From assembly GCA_903835235.1 (NCBI GenBank), contig CAILMF010000009.1:1-50496 (forward strand): a stretch of 50,496 nucleotides of DNA, given 5' to 3'. Under the pieces are notes generated by a model. It was given only the letters and a program-made list of their open reading frames with translations. It ran no database searches and had not been told where the DNA came from. Origin of the DNA: an uncultured Rhodospirillales bacterium (GTDB taxonomy: Bacteria > Pseudomonadota > Alphaproteobacteria > Acetobacterales > Acetobacteraceae). This document shows positions 7,430 to 16,179 of this stretch, in pieces; the first letter of the stretch is position 1, and each line of letters opens with the position of its first letter. A program made the position numbers and the translations under genes.

Positions 7430-8986
7430 TTAGCAACCCACCGCGAACAGCGCAGGACGGTAGCGCTCTCGCTCCAGCCAGCGGGCCAGGCCGGCTGGCA
7501 GCAGGGCGCTCGTCCGTGTCACCTCCGCCAGTCGCCATGCCAGGCTTGGCGAGGTCACACCCCGCCACACCTCCCGTAGCCGCGGCCTGCCGTCCGCACA
7601 GCTGGCGGCCAGGTCCGGCTGGTCATTGCCCGGCATGGCGAAAAGGAGCGCCCCGGCAACAGGCGAGGGGCCGGAGACCCACCCGGCCAGCCCGGCCTGG
7701 CGCAGCGCCAGGCGCGCTGCCGCTTCCACCGGGCCGGAGACGTGGAATACCGTCGCGGGACGCGCCTGGAGCTGCGCGACCAGCTGCGGCACCACGCCGC
7801 GCGGGGTGGGGTTCAGGTCCGCCACCACCGGCCCGGCCAGCGCCAGCGCGGCCAGGGCGGCCAGGGCCAGCCGGGGCAGCACTTCGGCCAGCCGCGCCAG
7901 GCCCAGCGCCACCACCAGGCATGCCAGGTAGGTGGCCATGGCGAAGTAGCGCGGCTCCGGCGCCAGGGAGAGCACGAAGACCACCACCACATAGACGGCG
8001 GCCATGGTCAGCAGCAGGTCGCGCCGCAGCCCCGGTGCCTGGCCGGCGAAGACAAGGCGCGGCCAGCCCAGCAGCGCCAACGCCGGCAGCCAGGTCAGCA
8101 GGCCTGAAGGGTAGGTGACCAGCCGCAGGAAGGCGTCCACCGTCCAGTGCAGGTGCAGCATCCCCTGCGTGGTGTTCTGCCACTTGGACGCCAGGTCGGC
8201 GTTGAACAGCGGCGAGGCGGCGGTATAGGCGCCGCCCGGCAGCGGCTGGCCCTCTACCTGCACGTGGCGCATGTCGATATGCAGCCGCGCCAGCGGGTCG
8301 CCGGTGAGCACGGTGTAGAACAGCGCTTCCGCCACCACCGGCAGCGCGGCGATGCCGGCCAGGATGAAGGCGTCGCGCCAGCGGCCGCGCAGCACCAGCA
8401 TCAGCCCCAGCCCGATGGCCAGCGCCGCCGAGGTCTGCCGCGTCAGGATCGCCAGGCCGAGCAAGACGCCGGCCCATGCCAGCTGCGCCATGCCGGCGCC
8501 GGCCAGCCGCTGCCGCACCAGCCAGAAGGCGCCGGCGGCCAGCAGCAGTTCCAGCGCCTCGATCGCCAGCCGGCCGGAGAGCTGCTGCACGAAGGGCGAG
8601 AGCGCGAGCAGCGCGGCGAAGGCCATCGCCGGCCGCGCGCCCACCACCGGCCGCGCCAGCGCCCAGGAGACGACGACCAGCGCCATGCCCAGGGCCAGGT
8701 GCAGCGCCAGCAGCGCGCCCGGCGAGGTGCCGCACAGCGCGATCAGCAGCACATAGGGCAGCCGGGTTTCCCAGTGGTTGCGCGCCACGTGGAGGCCCTC
8801 GGCCAGCCAGGCCTCGGCGCCGGCGACATAGCGGGCGTCGTCGCTGCCCTGGTAGCCGTTCATGTCGCTGGCCAGCACGGCCAGCAGGAAGGCCAGCAGC
8901 AGGGCGCCCAGCCAGAGGAACTCGGCACGGGGCAGGGCGGCGCGCAGCCGCAGCGGCGGGTAGAGGAAGGCGGTGGCGGGTGGCAT
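7430..8986 (-). CDS. GT39/ArnT-like membrane glycosyltransferase
   Basis: 518 residues, start at 8986 with GGAG about 9 bases upstream. It is an integral membrane protein with about ten or more hydrophobic segments. The first periplasmic loop holds MNGYQGSDDARYVAGAEAWL, where paired acidic residues match the catalytic loop of dolichyl-phosphate-mannose/undecaprenyl-phosphate sugar transferases (GT39, GT83). Such enzymes move a sugar from a lipid carrier to a protein, lipid or polymer outside the inner membrane. The C-terminal roughly 120 residues are soluble. It is divergent from the GH123-like gene and shares its intergenic control region. The acceptor is unknown. Confidence 0.8.
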   Translation of the reverse strand: MPPATAFLYPPLRLRAALPRAEFLWLGALLLAFLLAVLASDMNGYQGSDDARYVAGAEAWLAEGLHVARNHWETRLPYVLLIALCGTSPGALLALHLALGMALVVVSWALARPVVGARPAMAFAALLALSPFVQQLSGRLAIEALELLLAAGAFWLVRQRLAGAGMAQLAWAGVLLGLAILTRQTSAALAIGLGLMLVLRGRWRDAFILAGIAALPVVAEALFYTVLTGDPLARLHIDMRHVQVEGQPLPGGAYTAASPLFNADLASKWQNTTQGMLHLHWTVDAFLRLVTYPSGLLTWLPALALLGWPRLVFAGQAPGLRRDLLLTMAAVYVVVVFVLSLAPEPRYFAMATYLACLVVALGLARLAEVLPRLALAALAALALAGPVVADLNPTPRGVVPQLVAQLQARPATVFHVSGPVEAAARLALRQAGLAGWVSGPSPVAGALLFAMPGNDQPDLAASCADGRPRLREVWRGVTSPSLAWRLAEVTRTSALLPAGLARWLERERYRPALFAVGC

Positions 8987-9018
8987 CGCGGCGGTCTCCG
9001 GGTTGGTGGCGGACCCAC

Positions 9019-9034
9019 TGCACGCCGCATGCCC
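9019..9034 (-). promoter_or_regulatory. Sigma-54-like -24/-12 promoter for the GT39-like gene
   Basis: Leftward it reads GGGCATG-CGGC-GTGCA, matching TGGCAYG-N4-TTGCA with the invariant GG-N10-GC spacing. The -12 GC is 34 bases before the ATG at 8986. Confidence 0.5.
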
Positions 9035-9041
9035 GCGCTTC

Positions 9042-9060
9042 GCCTCGCAGAATGCAGGCG
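9042..9060. promoter_or_regulatory. Shared inverted-repeat site, copy A
   Basis: GCCTCGC-AGAAT-GCAGGCG, matching the pattern GCCTTGC-N5-GCAAGGC seen in four other polysaccharide intergenic regions. It lies between two divergent genes and next to sigma-54-like elements. Confidence 0.6.
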
Positions 9061-9071
9061 CGGCGATTGCT
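9056..9071 (+). promoter_or_regulatory. Possible sigma-54-like element for the GH123-like gene
   Basis: AGGCGCG-GCGA-TTGCT keeps GG-N10-GC, but the -12 GC is only about 13 bases from the ATG, which would give an almost leaderless message. A weaker alternative (TGGCGGA-CCCA-CTGCA, 9007-9022) is better placed. Confidence 0.3.
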
Positions 9072-9082
9072 TCACCGGGCGC

Positions 9083-11521
9083 ATGAGAAACATGCTGCTG
9101 CTTGCCCTGCTGCTGCCCTTCGCGGCCCTGGCGCAACCGCTGCCGGGCTTCGCGCCTGGCCCCACGCCGCTGCCGCTGGAGGCGGCGCAGGACCTCTCGG
9201 CCGCCGCCGAGATTTTGTTGGTGGGTGAAAACCCCAACCCCGGCCCGGTGGTGCTGGTGCTGCGGATCGATGACGGGCAGTCCAGCAGCTACGCCTCGCG
9301 CTTCGAGCTGGAGCGCACCGTGCTGCCGGGGCCTTTCCGCATCCGTACCGCGCCGACGGCGTGGCGGACCCCTGCCGGACGCTTCCTGGACCGAACGGGC
9401 ATCCGGCGCATCATCATCAATACCGGCTATGGCGCGGCGCCGGTGCGGATTGTTGGCCTGGAGGCGGTACGACCGCTGGCCTTCCCACCCGGCGTGGCGG
9501 CCCTGCAATTCGGGCCGCTGGAGGCGCCGACCTTCCCCGGCTTCACCCGCGTGGCGCCTGATGACCCGCGGATCGTCAATGGCGGCAGCCCGCGCGTGCC
9601 CATCCGCCGCAGCGGCGAGCACCCGCTGATCGGCGCCGGCCAGCGCGGGGTGGAGCGCTTCGAACTGCCCTGGCCCGACGGGCGCTGGACGGTTTCGCTG
9701 TGGGTGGAGGATATCGGCGACTGGGAATACGTGCCGCACCCGCTGCAACGCCGCATCCGGGTGAATGGCGAGACGTTCCTGGAATACCTGCACACGCCGG
9801 AAAGCTGGCTGCGCCAGCTCTACTTCGCCGGCCGCGAGACCGAGGATGTCAGCGACCCCTGGACCGCCTTCGCCGCCCGCCGCGGCGGCCTGCTGACGCG
9901 GGAGGTGGAGGTGCGCGACGGCCGCCTGGTGGTGGAGCTGGCCGGCAACAATATCGAGAGCACCTTCCTGGCCGCCCTGCTGGTGGAACCGGCCGAAGGC
10001 GCGCGCGCCGTGCTGGAGCAGGTGCAGGCGGCGCGGCGGGAGCGGGTGCTGGAAGCCTGGCCCGTCGTTGGCCCGCGCCGCGGCACGCCGCCGCCCCGCC
10101 TGACGCTGGGCCTGCTGCCGGAAGGCCAGCCCGCCCGGGCGGATTGGCGCCCCGATGCCACCCCGGCCGCGCCGCCGGTCATCGCGCCGGGCACGCTGGG
10201 CTGGGTGGACATGATGGTGCTCTCGCCCGCCGATGACGCGGCGCCCGAGGTGGCGCTGACCCCGCCCAGCCGCAACGGCCGCAGCCTGCCGGCCGAGTTG
10301 CGCTGGGGCCATTGGCGCTACACCCGGCACAACCCCAGCGAGGGCCAGTTGACGCTGGAGGCCGAGCAACTGCGCGGCGAGGCCGACCGGCTGACCTTGC
10401 AGGCCGGCCTGCCGCGCCGCCTGAACATCCTGGTGCGGGTGCCGGAGGATGCGCCGCCGGGGCCGTATCGCGGCCGGGTGCAGGTGGCGGCGCTCGGCAC
10501 CAGGCTGGAGCTGGCCTATGCGGTGGAGGTGCCGCCGGTGACGCTGCCGCACGCCGACCGGCCGGTGGGCGTCTATCACGACATTCCGCCCTACGCGCAT
10601 TGGTTCCCCGAGTTGGAGGCGATGACCAGGCGCGGCATGGCCTGCGAGCTTGCCACCATGCGCGGCCTTGGCCTTACCGGCCTTTCCCCCGCCCTGGCCA
10701 CCCCGGCGCCGGGCCAGGTGCAGGACATCGCCGAGGACCTGGCCGTGGCCCGCAATGCCGGCTTCGGCATGGATGTGCTGGCCTACACGCCGATCAAGCG
10801 CATGCTGGAGTATCGCGGGATCGACGCGCTGGGCCGCACGCTGGAACAGGTGCGGGATGCCTTCGCCGCCCGCGGCCTGGCGGCGCCGGTCTGGAGCATT
10901 GCCGACGAGCCCGGCAACCCCGGCAGCACCCCGGCCGACCTGGCCAACCTGCGCGCAGTAATTCGCGCGGCCATGCCGGGCGCCCGGGTGGCGGGGCAGC
11001 TGAACCGCCCGGCGGACCGGCAGCTGCTGGGGCTGTTCGACGTGGTGCTGCTGAATGACGGCTTCGGCGTGCAGGCCCCCGAGGTGGCGCGCTGGCGCCG
11101 CACCGGCCCCACGCCCTGGCTGTACAACATGCCGGACGTGGAAGCCGCCGCCGGCTTCTTCCTGTGGCGCAGCAATGCCGCCGGCTACCTGCAATGGCAT
11201 GCCCGGGCGATCGGCGCCGACCCCTTCGACCCCACCGATTCCGGCGAGGCGGATGTGCAGCTCTACCCGTTGCAGCCGGAACCCTGCCACGCCGTGCCGG
11301 ACCTGGACCTGGGGCTGCTGCGCATCGCCCGGGGCGTGGGCGACCTGCGCTGGATGCTGTGGCTGGAGGCCAAGGCGGCGCAGGTTCCGGCGGCCCGCGC
11401 ACTGCTGATGGAGTTGCGCCAGGAAATCCCGGATAACTGGCGCCGCGGGGACCGCCCCGCCTTCGATGCCGTCGCCTGGCGCTCTCGCCTGGCGGCGCTG
11501 GCGAGGAGCCTGGACCGGTAG
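9083..11521 (+). CDS. Secreted GH123/DUF4091-like protein of the polysaccharide locus
   Basis: 812 residues from ATG 9083 (MRNMLLLALLLPFAALAQ signal peptide; a second ATG is at 9092). The N-terminal half looks like beta-sandwich domains, including RRIRVNGETFLEYLHTPESW and IPDN-type carbohydrate-binding features. The second half resembles GH123/DUF4091 proteins: VEVPPVTLPHADRPVGVYHD, a TIM-barrel-like region with WSIADEPGNPG, and the C-terminal GYLQWHARAIGADPF, VQLYPLQP and LRIARGVGDLRWMLWLE, the usual end of that family. It may trim or modify the exported polymer in the periplasm. It is 5 bases before the Wzy-type gene and probably co-transcribed. The family call is moderate and substrate and activity are unknown. 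Confidence 0.62.
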   Translation: MRNMLLLALLLPFAALAQPLPGFAPGPTPLPLEAAQDLSAAAEILLVGENPNPGPVVLVLRIDDGQSSSYASRFELERTVLPGPFRIRTAPTAWRTPAGRFLDRTGIRRIIINTGYGAAPVRIVGLEAVRPLAFPPGVAALQFGPLEAPTFPGFTRVAPDDPRIVNGGSPRVPIRRSGEHPLIGAGQRGVERFELPWPDGRWTVSLWVEDIGDWEYVPHPLQRRIRVNGETFLEYLHTPESWLRQLYFAGRETEDVSDPWTAFAARRGGLLTREVEVRDGRLVVELAGNNIESTFLAALLVEPAEGARAVLEQVQAARRERVLEAWPVVGPRRGTPPPRLTLGLLPEGQPARADWRPDATPAAPPVIAPGTLGWVDMMVLSPADDAAPEVALTPPSRNGRSLPAELRWGHWRYTRHNPSEGQLTLEAEQLRGEADRLTLQAGLPRRLNILVRVPEDAPPGPYRGRVQVAALGTRLELAYAVEVPPVTLPHADRPVGVYHDIPPYAHWFPELEAMTRRGMACELATMRGLGLTGLSPALATPAPGQVQDIAEDLAVARNAGFGMDVLAYTPIKRMLEYRGIDALGRTLEQVRDAFAARGLAAPVWSIADEPGNPGSTPADLANLRAVIRAAMPGARVAGQLNRPADRQLLGLFDVVLLNDGFGVQAPEVARWRRTGPTPWLYNMPDVEAAAGFFLWRSNAAGYLQWHARAIGADPFDPTDSGEADVQLYPLQPEPCHAVPDLDLGLLRIARGVGDLRWMLWLEAKAAQVPAARALLMELRQEIPDNWRRGDRPAFDAVAWRSRLAALARSLDR

Positions 11522-11526
11522 CGCTG

Positions 11527-12981
11527 ATGCGCCTGCGCGAATTCCTGCTGCAATCGCAACTGGGCCAGCTGCTGCTGGCGGTGCTGGTCACCGCCGGCGT
11601 GGCCAGCCTGTGGTGGGTGGTGCAGAACCCCTTCGTCATCGCCGCGCTCTGCCTGGCGCCCATTGCCGCCTATACCGCGCTGAACAGCCCGTTTCCGCTG
11701 GTGCTGGGCTTCATCCTGTTCAGCTTCTTCCGGCTGCACGAGGCCTATCCGTTCCTGGAGCCGCTGAAGCTGCCGCTGCTGCTGGCGCTCGGCACCATCT
11801 CCGTGCTCGGCGCGCAATTCCTCACCAAGCGCATCCAGCCCTATTGGCGGCCGGAACTGTCCTGGCTCAGCTGGTTCTTCCTGCACGTGACGGTGGCGAT
11901 GTTCTTTTCCGCCGGCCGGCCCATTGCCATGCAGTATTGGACCGACACCTTCGTCAAAATCTACATCATGGTCTTCGCCATCGCCTGGCTGACCACCACG
12001 CCGAAGCGCTTCAACCTGGCGGGCGTCAGCTTCATCCTCGCGGGTGTCGCGGTCTCGCTGGTCGCCATCTCCAACAGCCTCCAGGGCATCGGCCTGGTGG
12101 AGGGCTCGCGCGTCACCATCGGGCGGGCGAATGGCTCGGTGCTGGGCGACCCCAACGACCTCTCCCTGGTGCTGCTGTTCCCCATGGCCTTCTCGGTCTC
12201 GCTGATCGTCACCCGGGGCGTGGGGGTGCTGAACCGGATGATCGGCCTCGGCGGCTTCGTCCTCATCGGCTGGGCGGTGCTGGCCACGCAGAGCCGCGGC
12301 GGGCTGCTCGGCATCATGGCCATTTGCGGCGTGGTGGGCATGCGCGTCATCAAGTCCAAGGCGCTGCTGGTCACCATCGGCGTGGTCGGCGCGCTGGGGC
12401 TGTTCGCGGCGGCCGGCATATCGTCCCGGTCCTCCGGCGGCGCCGGCGAGGCGGGCGTGGTGGATGAAAGCGCACAGGGCCGCTTCAACGCCTGGGCCTG
12501 CGCCTTCTGGATGGCGGTGGACCACCCGCTGTTCGGCGTGGGGATCGATAACTTCCGTTACAACTACTACACCTACAGCACCATGCTCGGCACCTTCGAG
12601 GGGCTGGCCAAGGCGGTGCATTCCACCTGGTTCGCGGTGCTGAGCGAGGGCGGCTTCCTCGGCTTCGCGCTGTTCATGGTCCTGACGGTGAAGACCGTGG
12701 CGCTGTCCTTCCGCGTGCTGTCGCGGCTGGACCAGGCGCGCGCCGCCGGCATGGTGATTCCGCCCGCCGCCTTCGCCATGGCGCAGAGCGTGCCGGCGGG
12801 GATGGTCAGCTTCATCGCGTCCGGCAGCTTCCTGACCCAGGCCTTCACCTGGCCGCTTTATATCCTGGTGGCGCTGGCGGTGGCGGTGGCGCACTACGCC
12901 ACGGCCACCTTGGGCGTGGTGGTGGACGATGCGCCCAGGCGCCGCGCCCAGGCGGCGGTGGGAGCCTCCACGGCCAGGTAG
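11527..12981 (+). CDS. O-antigen ligase/polymerase family protein (Wzy/EpsK type)
   Basis: 484 residues with about ten or more membrane segments and a Wzy_C-type centre (GRANGSVLGDPNDLSLVLLF, LATQSRGGLLG). A large periplasmic loop contains ARFNAWACAF-type sequence (SAQGRFNAWACAFWMAVDHP, FGVGIDNFRYNYY) and HSTWFAVLSEGGFLG. The GDPNDLSL region and the overall layout recall the exosortase-associated O-glycosylation ligase group. It would polymerise repeat units or ligate glycan to an acceptor outside the inner membrane. It is co-transcribed with the GH123-like gene. Its last 88 bases overlap the 3' end of the convergent acyltransferase gene. Confidence 0.85.
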   Translation: MRLREFLLQSQLGQLLLAVLVTAGVASLWWVVQNPFVIAALCLAPIAAYTALNSPFPLVLGFILFSFFRLHEAYPFLEPLKLPLLLALGTISVLGAQFLTKRIQPYWRPELSWLSWFFLHVTVAMFFSAGRPIAMQYWTDTFVKIYIMVFAIAWLTTTPKRFNLAGVSFILAGVAVSLVAISNSLQGIGLVEGSRVTIGRANGSVLGDPNDLSLVLLFPMAFSVSLIVTRGVGVLNRMIGLGGFVLIGWAVLATQSRGGLLGIMAICGVVGMRVIKSKALLVTIGVVGALGLFAAAGISSRSSGGAGEAGVVDESAQGRFNAWACAFWMAVDHPLFGVGIDNFRYNYYTYSTMLGTFEGLAKAVHSTWFAVLSEGGFLGFALFMVLTVKTVALSFRVLSRLDQARAAGMVIPPAAFAMAQSVPAGMVSFIASGSFLTQAFTWPLYILVALAVAVAHYATATLGVVVDDAPRRRAQAAVGASTAR

Positions 12982-13985
12982 CAGCCCCAGCCGGCCAGCA
13001 GGGAAAGCCCGGGTACCAGTGCTACTGCCCAGGGTACCGGCACCACGCCCGCCAGCCCATGCACCACGGCCAGCAGCACCGGCACGTGCACCAGGTACAG
13101 GCTGTAGCTGACCCGCCCCAGCCACAGCAGCGGCGGCGCCTCCAGCAGGCCCGGCCGGGTGAGCGCCAGCGCCATCATCAGCCCGGCGCCAAGCGTGCAG
13201 GTGGCATCGATCGACGGCATCTGTAGCGCCACCGCCGGCAGCCACAGGGCGACAAAGGCCCAGCGCGGCAGCCGCAGCAAGGCCGCGCGAATGGCGGCCA
13301 GCCGCAGCGCCAGCACGCAGCCCAGCAGGAAGCAGTTGGCGAAGTGCAGCGTGGTCAGCAGCGCCGCCAGCCCGCCTTCACCATGGAAGGGCGCCAGCGG
13401 CAGCCCGGCGGCGCGCATCGCGGCATCCACCGCCAGTTGGAAGGCCAGCATGCCCGGCACCAGCCAGCGCAGCGGCAGCGCCGCCAGCCCCAGCAGCAAC
13501 GGGAACACCAGGGAGAGCCGGAGTTCATACACCAGGCTCCACATCACCACGTTAAGCCGGGTGCCCTCCACGTCGCCCAGCATCAGCAGGTGGCGCGCCA
13601 GCACCGCCGGGGTCAGTGGCATGGCCCAGGGGTCGCCGTTGAACCAGCCGCTGGCATCGGCCACCGGCTGCGGGTTCAGCAACAGAAGCAGCCCGGCGGA
13701 GAGCAGCACGGAGAAGGCGAAGGGCAGCCAGATCCGCGCCACCCGCCGCAGCGCAAAGCCGCGCCAGCCGGGTTCCCGCTGCAAGGCCAGCGCCAGCACG
13801 AAGCCGGACAGCACGAAGAACAGCACCACCGCGGGGCGCGCCCCGACGATGGGCTTGAGTGGCGTGTACAGCAGCGCGGCGCGGATGCCATCGGCCAGCG
13901 CGCCATCCAGCGTCTGCCAGCAATGGTACAGCACCACCATTAGCGCGGCGATCCCGCGCAGGGCGTCCAGCGCCTTCAGCCGCAT
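12894..13985 (-). CDS. Acyltransferase 3 family membrane protein
   Basis: 363 residues, ATG at 13985. It opens with the family signature LDALRGIAALMVVLYHCWQ containing the conserved His, and VVLFFVLSGFVLALAL follows. About ten hydrophobic segments fill the rest. Such proteins transfer acetyl or other acyl groups to sugars of surface polymers across the inner membrane. Its start overlaps the end of the GT2 gene by 10 bases, so the two are coupled, and the pair probably decorates and builds one sugar unit. Its 3' end overlaps the Wzy-type gene on the other strand. A much longer upstream frame is only antisense of GT2 coding DNA. Confidence 0.88.
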   Translation of the reverse strand: MRLKALDALRGIAALMVVLYHCWQTLDGALADGIRAALLYTPLKPIVGARPAVVLFFVLSGFVLALALQREPGWRGFALRRVARIWLPFAFSVLLSAGLLLLLNPQPVADASGWFNGDPWAMPLTPAVLARHLLMLGDVEGTRLNVVMWSLVYELRLSLVFPLLLGLAALPLRWLVPGMLAFQLAVDAAMRAAGLPLAPFHGEGGLAALLTTLHFANCFLLGCVLALRLAAIRAALLRLPRWAFVALWLPAVALQMPSIDATCTLGAGLMMALALTRPGLLEAPPLLWLGRVSYSLYLVHVPVLLAVVHGLAGVVPVPWAVALVPGLSLLAGWGCYLAVEAPTAAWARRLGASSTTTPKVAVA

Positions 13986-14917
13986 GGCACCGCCTCCGCC
14001 AGCATGGCGTGGGCCGGCACCACCTGCCGGCAGGCCACCAGCTCGGCCTTGCCGGGGCTGCGGGGCTGGCGCAGGCGCTGCACCGCCAGGCGGGAGAAGC
14101 GGTCCGCCGGAGGCGGGTTGCCGGCCAGCCAGTCCAGCAGCATCGCATCGGCGTAGCGTGGCAGGTTGGCGAAGCCGTCGCGGTAGATCGCCTCGCGCAG
14201 CGCCGCATCCTCCAGCCGGCCGCGCGCCTGCTGGATGCGACGGTTCCAGTAGCGCCGGAGGTCGGCCGGGCGCAGCGGCGAAAGCGGGCGGACCTGCCAG
14301 CTGGCGCCCGCCGCCACGGCGATGCGCGCGGGGTCCCAAGGGTTCGCGGCGGCGTCCAGGTCATGCATCACCATGCTGCCCAGCAGCCCGTCGCCGCGAT
14401 ACAGCCCCACCGGCAGCCGCAGCCCGCGCGCGGCGATGCGCTCGACGAAATCGCCGCGCAGCGCGTGCAGCGAGCCATGCAGCGCCGGGTTGGCCAGCAT
14501 GGCATCGCGCGTAGCCGCAGCGCTGCGGCCGCAGCTGGGCACCGCGGCGGCGGCATTGGCGGAGGGCGTCGCCTCCAGCGCCGCGCGCAGCGCCGCCAGC
14601 GCGCCGGGCTGCACCCGTGCATAGGCGTCCAGGAAGGCGTAGTGGTGCGCGGCGGGCCGCACCGCGTGGATGAACTGGTTCCAGGCATTGGATTTGTCGG
14701 CAAAGCCGATCTGCCACACCTGCACCGGCACGGGCGCGCGGGCTGCCAGCGCCGCGGCCACGCCGCCGGAGCCATCGGTGCAGCCGTTCAGCATCAGCGT
14801 CACCGTGGCCCGTCGGCCACCCAACCCGGCGTAGATCGCCTCCAGGCAGGGCGCCAGGCTGGCGGCCTCGTTGCGGGCAAAGACGGCGATGCTCCAGTCG
14901 AAGGCGGGCGTTGGCAT
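13976..14917 (-). CDS. Family 2 glycosyltransferase
   Basis: 313 residues from the ATG at 14917 (MPTPAFDWSIAVFARNEAASLAPCLEAI). An in-frame Met at 15058 would put the sigma-54-like promoter inside the gene, so the shorter start is chosen. GT-A features are the N-terminal nucleotide-binding strand (IAVFARNEA), VTLMLNGCTDGS and HYAFLDAYARVQPGAL, where the metal site is LDAYAR rather than a strict DXD. The C-terminal part has an Arg-rich region (RRYWNRRIQQARGRLED). It is probably cytoplasmic or peripheral and adds one sugar during repeat-unit synthesis. It forms a unit with the acyltransferase. Confidence 0.82.
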   Translation of the reverse strand: MPTPAFDWSIAVFARNEAASLAPCLEAIYAGLGGRRATVTLMLNGCTDGSGGVAAALAARAPVPVQVWQIGFADKSNAWNQFIHAVRPAAHHYAFLDAYARVQPGALAALRAALEATPSANAAAAVPSCGRSAAATRDAMLANPALHGSLHALRGDFVERIAARGLRLPVGLYRGDGLLGSMVMHDLDAAANPWDPARIAVAAGASWQVRPLSPLRPADLRRYWNRRIQQARGRLEDAALREAIYRDGFANLPRYADAMLLDWLAGNPPPADRFSRLAVQRLRQPRSPGKAELVACRQVVPAHAMLAEAVPCG

Positions 14918-14947
14918 GCGGGTGTTCCCTGTCGTCGCCTGGTCTGT

Positions 14948-14963
14948 CGCAAGCCGCGTTCCA
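14948..14963 (-). promoter_or_regulatory. Sigma-54-like promoter for the GT2-acyltransferase unit
   Basis: Leftward TGGAACG-CGGC-TTGCG: GG-N10-GC spacing and one change from TGGCACG-N4-TTGC. The -12 GC is 32 bases before the ATG at 14917. Confidence 0.6.
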
Positions 14964-15059
14964 TGCGGGCTGCGAGGCGAAATGCGATCACCCCGCAGCA
15001 TGTCCCGGCCTCGCCGGATCGTGCGCCGGGCGGCGCGTGTCGCGGCAGCACCGCGCATC

Positions 15060-15077
15060 GCCTCGCAATGCGCGAGG
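15060..15077. promoter_or_regulatory. Shared inverted-repeat site, copy B
   Basis: GCCTCGC-AATGC-GCGAGG: a perfect 6-bp inverted repeat (CCTCGC/GCGAGG) with a 5-base spacer, in the divergent region between the GT2 and epimerase genes. Confidence 0.6.
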
Positions 15078-15114
15078 GATTGCTCATCAGGTTAAGAAAT
15101 TCGCCGCAATCTGC

Positions 15115-15130
15115 CGGCACGCCGCTTGGA
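15115..15130 (+). promoter_or_regulatory. Sigma-54-like element for the epimerase gene (imperfect -12)
   Basis: CGGCACG-CCGC-TTGGA. The -24 box matches well and the -12 has GG in place of GC. The -12 position is about 38 bases before ATG 15167, the same spacing as at the other units. Confidence 0.4.
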
Positions 15131-15166
15131 CCACAGCTCCCCGCAACCCAAGCGGAGGCTCCATCC

Positions 15167-16111
15167 ATGGCCCTTTACCTCGTCACCGGCGGCGCCGGCT
15201 TCATCGGTTCCCACCTGGCGGATGCGCTGCTGGCCAATGGCCACCAGGTGCGCGTGGTGGACGACCTCTCCACCGGCCACCGCGGGAACCTGGACCCGCG
15301 CTGCGAGCTGCTGGTGGGCGACGTGGCCGACCCCGCGCTGATGCAGCGCGCCACCGCGGGCACCGCCGGCGTCTTCCACCTGGCGGCCATCGCCTCGGTG
15401 CAGCGTTCCAACGAGGATTGGCTGGGCACCCACCGCACCAACCTGGGCGGCACCATCGCCGTGCTGGAAGCCGCGCGCGGCGCCGGCCGCATCCCCGTGG
15501 TCTATGCCAGCTCCGCGGCGATCTATGGCGACCAGGGCGCCGGTGCGGTGGCCGAGACCGCCACGCCGCGCCCCGCCACCGCCTATGGCGCCGACAAGTA
15601 TGGCAGCGAGCTGCATGCGCGCATCGGCTTCACGGTGCATGGCGTGCCCACGCTGGGGTGCCGCTTCTTCAACGTGTACGGGCCGCGGCAGGACCCCAAG
15701 TCGCCCTACAGCGGCGTCATCAGCATCTTCGCCGCGCGCTTCGCCAATGGGCAGGGCGTCACCATCCATGGCGATGGCGGCCAGACGCGGGATTTTGTTT
15801 ATGTGGCCGACGTGGTGGCGCACCTGATGGCCGGGATGAAGCTGCTGCACCGCGCGCCGCAGGCCGCCGTGTTCAACGTGTGCACCGGCCGCGCCACCAG
15901 CGTGCTGGCGCTGGCGCGGACCCTGGCCGAGATCAATGGCCGCCCCGCCGCGCTCAGCTTCACCGAGGGCCGCGCCGGCGACATCCGCCAGAGCCTGGGC
16001 AACCCGGCCGCCGCGACGGCGGCGCTGGGCGTGAAGGCGCTGGCGCCGCTGGAACAGGGCCTGCGGCTGACCTGCGAGAGCCTGCGCGCGCCGCTGGAGC
16101 GCGCTGCCTGA
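15167..16111 (+). CDS. NAD-dependent nucleotide-sugar epimerase/dehydratase
   Basis: 314 residues, start at 15167 with GCGGAGG about 10 bases upstream. An extended SDR enzyme: glycine-rich NAD site TGGAGFIGSHLADALL at residues 7-22, Asp binding the ribose in VVDDLSTGHRGNL, and FHLAAIASVQRS. The catalytic Ser-Tyr-Lys are in YASSAAIYG and the YGADKYGSEL motif, here with YGADK instead of YxxxK preceded by Y-P. RFFNVYGPRQDP and GDGGQTRDFVYVADVV complete the UDP-glucose 4-epimerase-like core. It supplies an epimerised or modified nucleotide sugar to the polysaccharide enzymes. It is a single-gene unit closed by a strong terminator. The exact sugar cannot be read from sequence. Confidence 0.9.
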   Translation: MALYLVTGGAGFIGSHLADALLANGHQVRVVDDLSTGHRGNLDPRCELLVGDVADPALMQRATAGTAGVFHLAAIASVQRSNEDWLGTHRTNLGGTIAVLEAARGAGRIPVVYASSAAIYGDQGAGAVAETATPRPATAYGADKYGSELHARIGFTVHGVPTLGCRFFNVYGPRQDPKSPYSGVISIFAARFANGQGVTIHGDGGQTRDFVYVADVVAHLMAGMKLLHRAPQAAVFNVCTGRATSVLALARTLAEINGRPAALSFTEGRAGDIRQSLGNPAAATAALGVKALAPLEQGLRLTCESLRAPLERAA

Positions 16112-16144
16112 CGGCATTTCCATTGGTGCCACGACGCGGCATCG

Positions 16145-16179
16145 GGCCCGGACGCGCAGCACGCGTCCGGGCCTTTTTT
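16145..16179 (+). terminator. Rho-independent terminator of the epimerase gene
   Basis: A perfect 12-bp stem (GGCCCGGACGCG, 16145-16156, with CGCGTCCGGGCC, 16162-16173), a 5-base loop and six T (16174-16179), 33 bases after the epimerase stop. Confidence 0.93.

Noticed and set aside
8147-9082. Upstream extension of the GH123-like frame
   Set aside because: It reads antisense through the GT39-like gene. A signal peptide begins at 9083.
7430-11290. A 1286-codon leftward frame through the GH123-like gene
   Set aside because: Only 7430-8986 is a real gene. The rest is Gln/His/Arg-rich antisense of a well-supported rightward gene in high-GC DNA.
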